From Hyperoodon ampullatus (lineage: Eukaryota > Chordata > Mammalia > Artiodactyla > Ziphiidae), in contig CATKHW010000285.1 in assembly GCA_949752795.1 (NCBI GenBank), positions 186,001 to 250,000 of the forward strand: a DNA stretch of 64,000 bases, written 5' to 3'. The notes beneath the pieces are model-generated. The model was not told the DNA's origin and ran no database searches. It saw only the letters and a list, made by a program, of their open reading frames with translations. Of this stretch, positions 63,801-64,000 are shown piece after piece; position 1 is the first letter of the stretch, and every line of letters begins with the position of its first letter. The position numbers and the translations under genes are program-made.

Positions 63801-64000
63801 GTGTAGTTCCCTGTGCTATACAGTAGTTCATTGTTGATGATCTATTTTATACATAGCAGTGTGTATGTGTTAATCCCAAACTGTTAATTTATCCCTTCTC
63901 TTACCTTTCCCCTTTGGTAATAATAAATTATAAGGTTTTATACTTCGCAGAAATGGGGGAGCTGAAAGAGAGGTATCATTTTCAATGGAAAAGCATTCAA
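63717..64000 (-). mobile_element. Antisense L1 3' end fragment plus start of exon-like fragment, second copy
   Basis: Same L1 3'UTR segment as at 20195-20427, followed from 63951 by the first 50 bases of the exon-like fragment. The window ends inside it. Here the acceptor-like sequence reads TTCGCAG instead of TTCTCAG. Confidence 0.75.

Overview
The window is mammalian, almost certainly cetacean, repeat-dominated DNA, and I find no intact protein-coding gene. The main lineage clue is an antisense tRNA-derived SINE at 59054-59269. It has the head, body and T-rich end of the CHR-type SINEs found in whales and dolphins. Antisense L1 sequence of cetartiodactyl type and a mariner-type palindrome support this. 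Most short open frames are shadows of repeats.

Layout. (1) 1-8900: a tandem array of ~1.739 kb satellite monomers. Each is a composite of degenerate antisense L1 3' sequence, a ~74 bp mariner-MITE-like palindrome and ~0.7 kb of unrecognised sequence. (2) 8901-15740: a 24/25 bp minisatellite ('array A') that replaces about 0.4 kb inside one monomer. (3) 15741-20427: three further, progressively more diverged monomers ending in recognisable L1 3' sequence. (4) 20428-26935: a non-satellite spacer. It holds an exon-like fragment, a broken antisense endogenous retroviral pol remnant, a ~70 bp triplet repeat, a duplicated ~620 bp block, a 5'-truncated antisense L1, a CTCF-like motif and an older L1 fragment. 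(5) 26936-41065: a second, more homogeneous run of eight 1.739 kb monomers. (6) 41066-59036: the 24/25 bp minisatellite again ('array B', ~18 kb), with internal higher-order repeats and a ~2.95 kb near-identical tandem duplication. (7) 59037-64000: the same outer monomers as in region 3, with one SINE inserted.

Regions 1-3 and 5-7 are two copies of one larger unit. Homologous points lie about 32.17 kb apart before the minisatellite and about 43.52 kb apart after it. The difference is fully explained by the longer array B (+11.13 kb) and the SINE (+0.23 kb). The window is therefore a large-scale tandem segmental duplication, with satellite, minisatellite and palindrome levels nested inside it. 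Monomers in the middle of the arrays are nearly uniform. Those at the outer edge (16.9-20.3 kb and 60.4-63.8 kb) are diverged and look closer to ordinary L1, so the likely origin of the satellite can still be read from the sequence.

The most interesting signals are the palindrome that is most perfect in the most homogenised monomers, the minisatellite that took over the inside of a satellite monomer, and the multi-level duplication. Identities with named families rest on recall of family sequences, not on a search.
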